The notes under the pieces are model-generated. The model did no database searches and was not told the origin of the DNA. It saw nothing but the letters and a program-made list of their open reading frames with translations. From positions 1 through 5,100 of the forward strand of contig VGSD01000251.1 of assembly GCA_016875155.1 (NCBI GenBank): 5,100 nucleotides of DNA, read 5' to 3'. This document shows, piece after piece, positions 4,675-5,100 of this stretch; within the stretch, counting starts at the first letter, position 1, and each line of letters starts with the position of its first letter. Both the position numbers and the translations under genes were made by a program. Origin of the DNA: Deltaproteobacteria bacterium (GTDB taxonomy: Bacteria > Desulfobacterota > BSN033 > UBA1163).

Positions 4675-5082
4675 ATGAACAGCCAAGAGGTCAAACGTAA
4701 GCTTGCTGCGATTTTCAGCGCTGATGTTAAAGGCTACAGTCGCCTCATGGCAGAGAATGAAATCGGGACCATACGGACTATTACCACTTATAGAGAAATC
4801 ATCGCTAACTTCATCCACCAGCACAAAGGGCTCGTCATAGATTCTCCTGGAGATAATCTTTTAGCTGAATTTATTAGTGTCGTGGAGGCTGTACAATGTG
4901 CAGTTGAAATCCAGAAGGAACTCAAACTAAAGAATGTGGAGTTACCAGAAAAGGGCAGGATGGAATTTCGAATCGGGATCAATCTGGGAGATGTCATAGA
5001 GGAAAGGGAGCGGATCTACGGTGACGGTGTAAATATCGCCGCGCGGGTTCAGAGCTTGGCACAGGCATATTCAGGAAGGTAG
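4675..5082 (+). CDS. Class III adenylate/guanylate cyclase domain protein, C-terminally truncated, possibly a pseudogene
   Basis: The protein matches the cyclase (CHD) domain of bacterial class III nucleotidyl cyclases, which convert ATP (or GTP) to the cyclic nucleotide. It starts with KRKLAAIFSADVKGYSRLM, carrying the first metal-binding Asp17. DSPGDNLLAEF (56-66) carries the second, Asp60. FRIGINLGDV (98-107) and IYGDGVNIAAR (114-124) follow, the latter with Asn120 and Arg124 at the transition-state positions. Relatives continue for another 40-60 domain residues and often carry C-terminal TPR repeats. Here the frame ends at 135 residues with TAG at 5080-5082, just after the catalytic Arg. 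The six codons after the stop (5083-5100) still read like the family, which suggests a broken gene or a sequence error; the window ends before this can be settled. GAGGGGGG (4661-4668) is the likely ribosome binding site, 6 bases from the ATG. If intact it would supply ligand for the neighbouring cNMP-binding protein. Confidence 0.85.
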   Translation: MNSQEVKRKLAAIFSADVKGYSRLMAENEIGTIRTITTYREIIANFIHQHKGLVIDSPGDNLLAEFISVVEAVQCAVEIQKELKLKNVELPEKGRMEFRIGINLGDVIEERERIYGDGVNIAARVQSLAQAYSGR

Positions 5083-5100
5083 AATTCCATGAAGGGAAGG

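Overview
The window looks like a chromosomal segment from an uncultured or environmental bacterium. The best guess is a deltaproteobacterium (Desulfobacterota) or a related anaerobic lineage. This rests on style rather than a marker gene: moderate GC, strong AAAGGAGG-type ribosome binding sites, spacers full of degenerate repeats (TCGAAAT/CGAATATCGAA, CCAAT-rich, and GC-rich CCCTCGAGGGG hairpin types), and a class III cyclase of the kind often found in many copies in such genomes. No rRNA, tRNA, CRISPR array, transposase or phage gene was seen.

Layout. Positions 1-289 are a repeat island bounded by a 30-bp inverted repeat. panB (290-1126, +), the ketopantoate-forming enzyme of pantothenate/CoA synthesis, follows. 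After a CCAAT-rich repeat and a plausible sigma-70 promoter comes a stand-alone Lrp/AsnC effector-binding domain protein (1285-1518, +). After another spacer, a very small gene encodes a 30-residue, extremely basic protein of the bS22/AURKAIP1-COX24 type (1730-1822, +). It is followed 9 bp later by an EGY-like site-2 metalloprotease (1832-2650, +).

On the minus strand, converging on the protease with a 14-bp 3' overlap, lies a two-gene operon: a winged-helix protein (3248-3679) and a DUF6036-like nucleotidyltransferase (2637-3251), joined by an ATGA stop/start overlap. Its promoter is clear, and a 23-bp near-perfect palindrome sits on the -10 box. The layout resembles an autoregulated toxin-antitoxin module and is the most interesting part of the window.

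Divergent from it, a well-formed promoter drives a stand-alone cyclic-nucleotide-binding domain protein (3916-4347, +). A 327-bp non-coding spacer holds a 14-bp perfect inverted repeat spanning 124 bp and a cluster of smaller repeats. The window ends in a class III adenylate/guanylate cyclase (4675-5082, +). It has its catalytic residues but stops early at an in-frame TAG, after which family-like sequence appears to continue.

The last two genes form a plausible cyclic-nucleotide receptor/producer pair, although the cyclase may be decaying. The other genes do not make an obvious pathway together. All family assignments come from reading motifs by eye; no searches were run.
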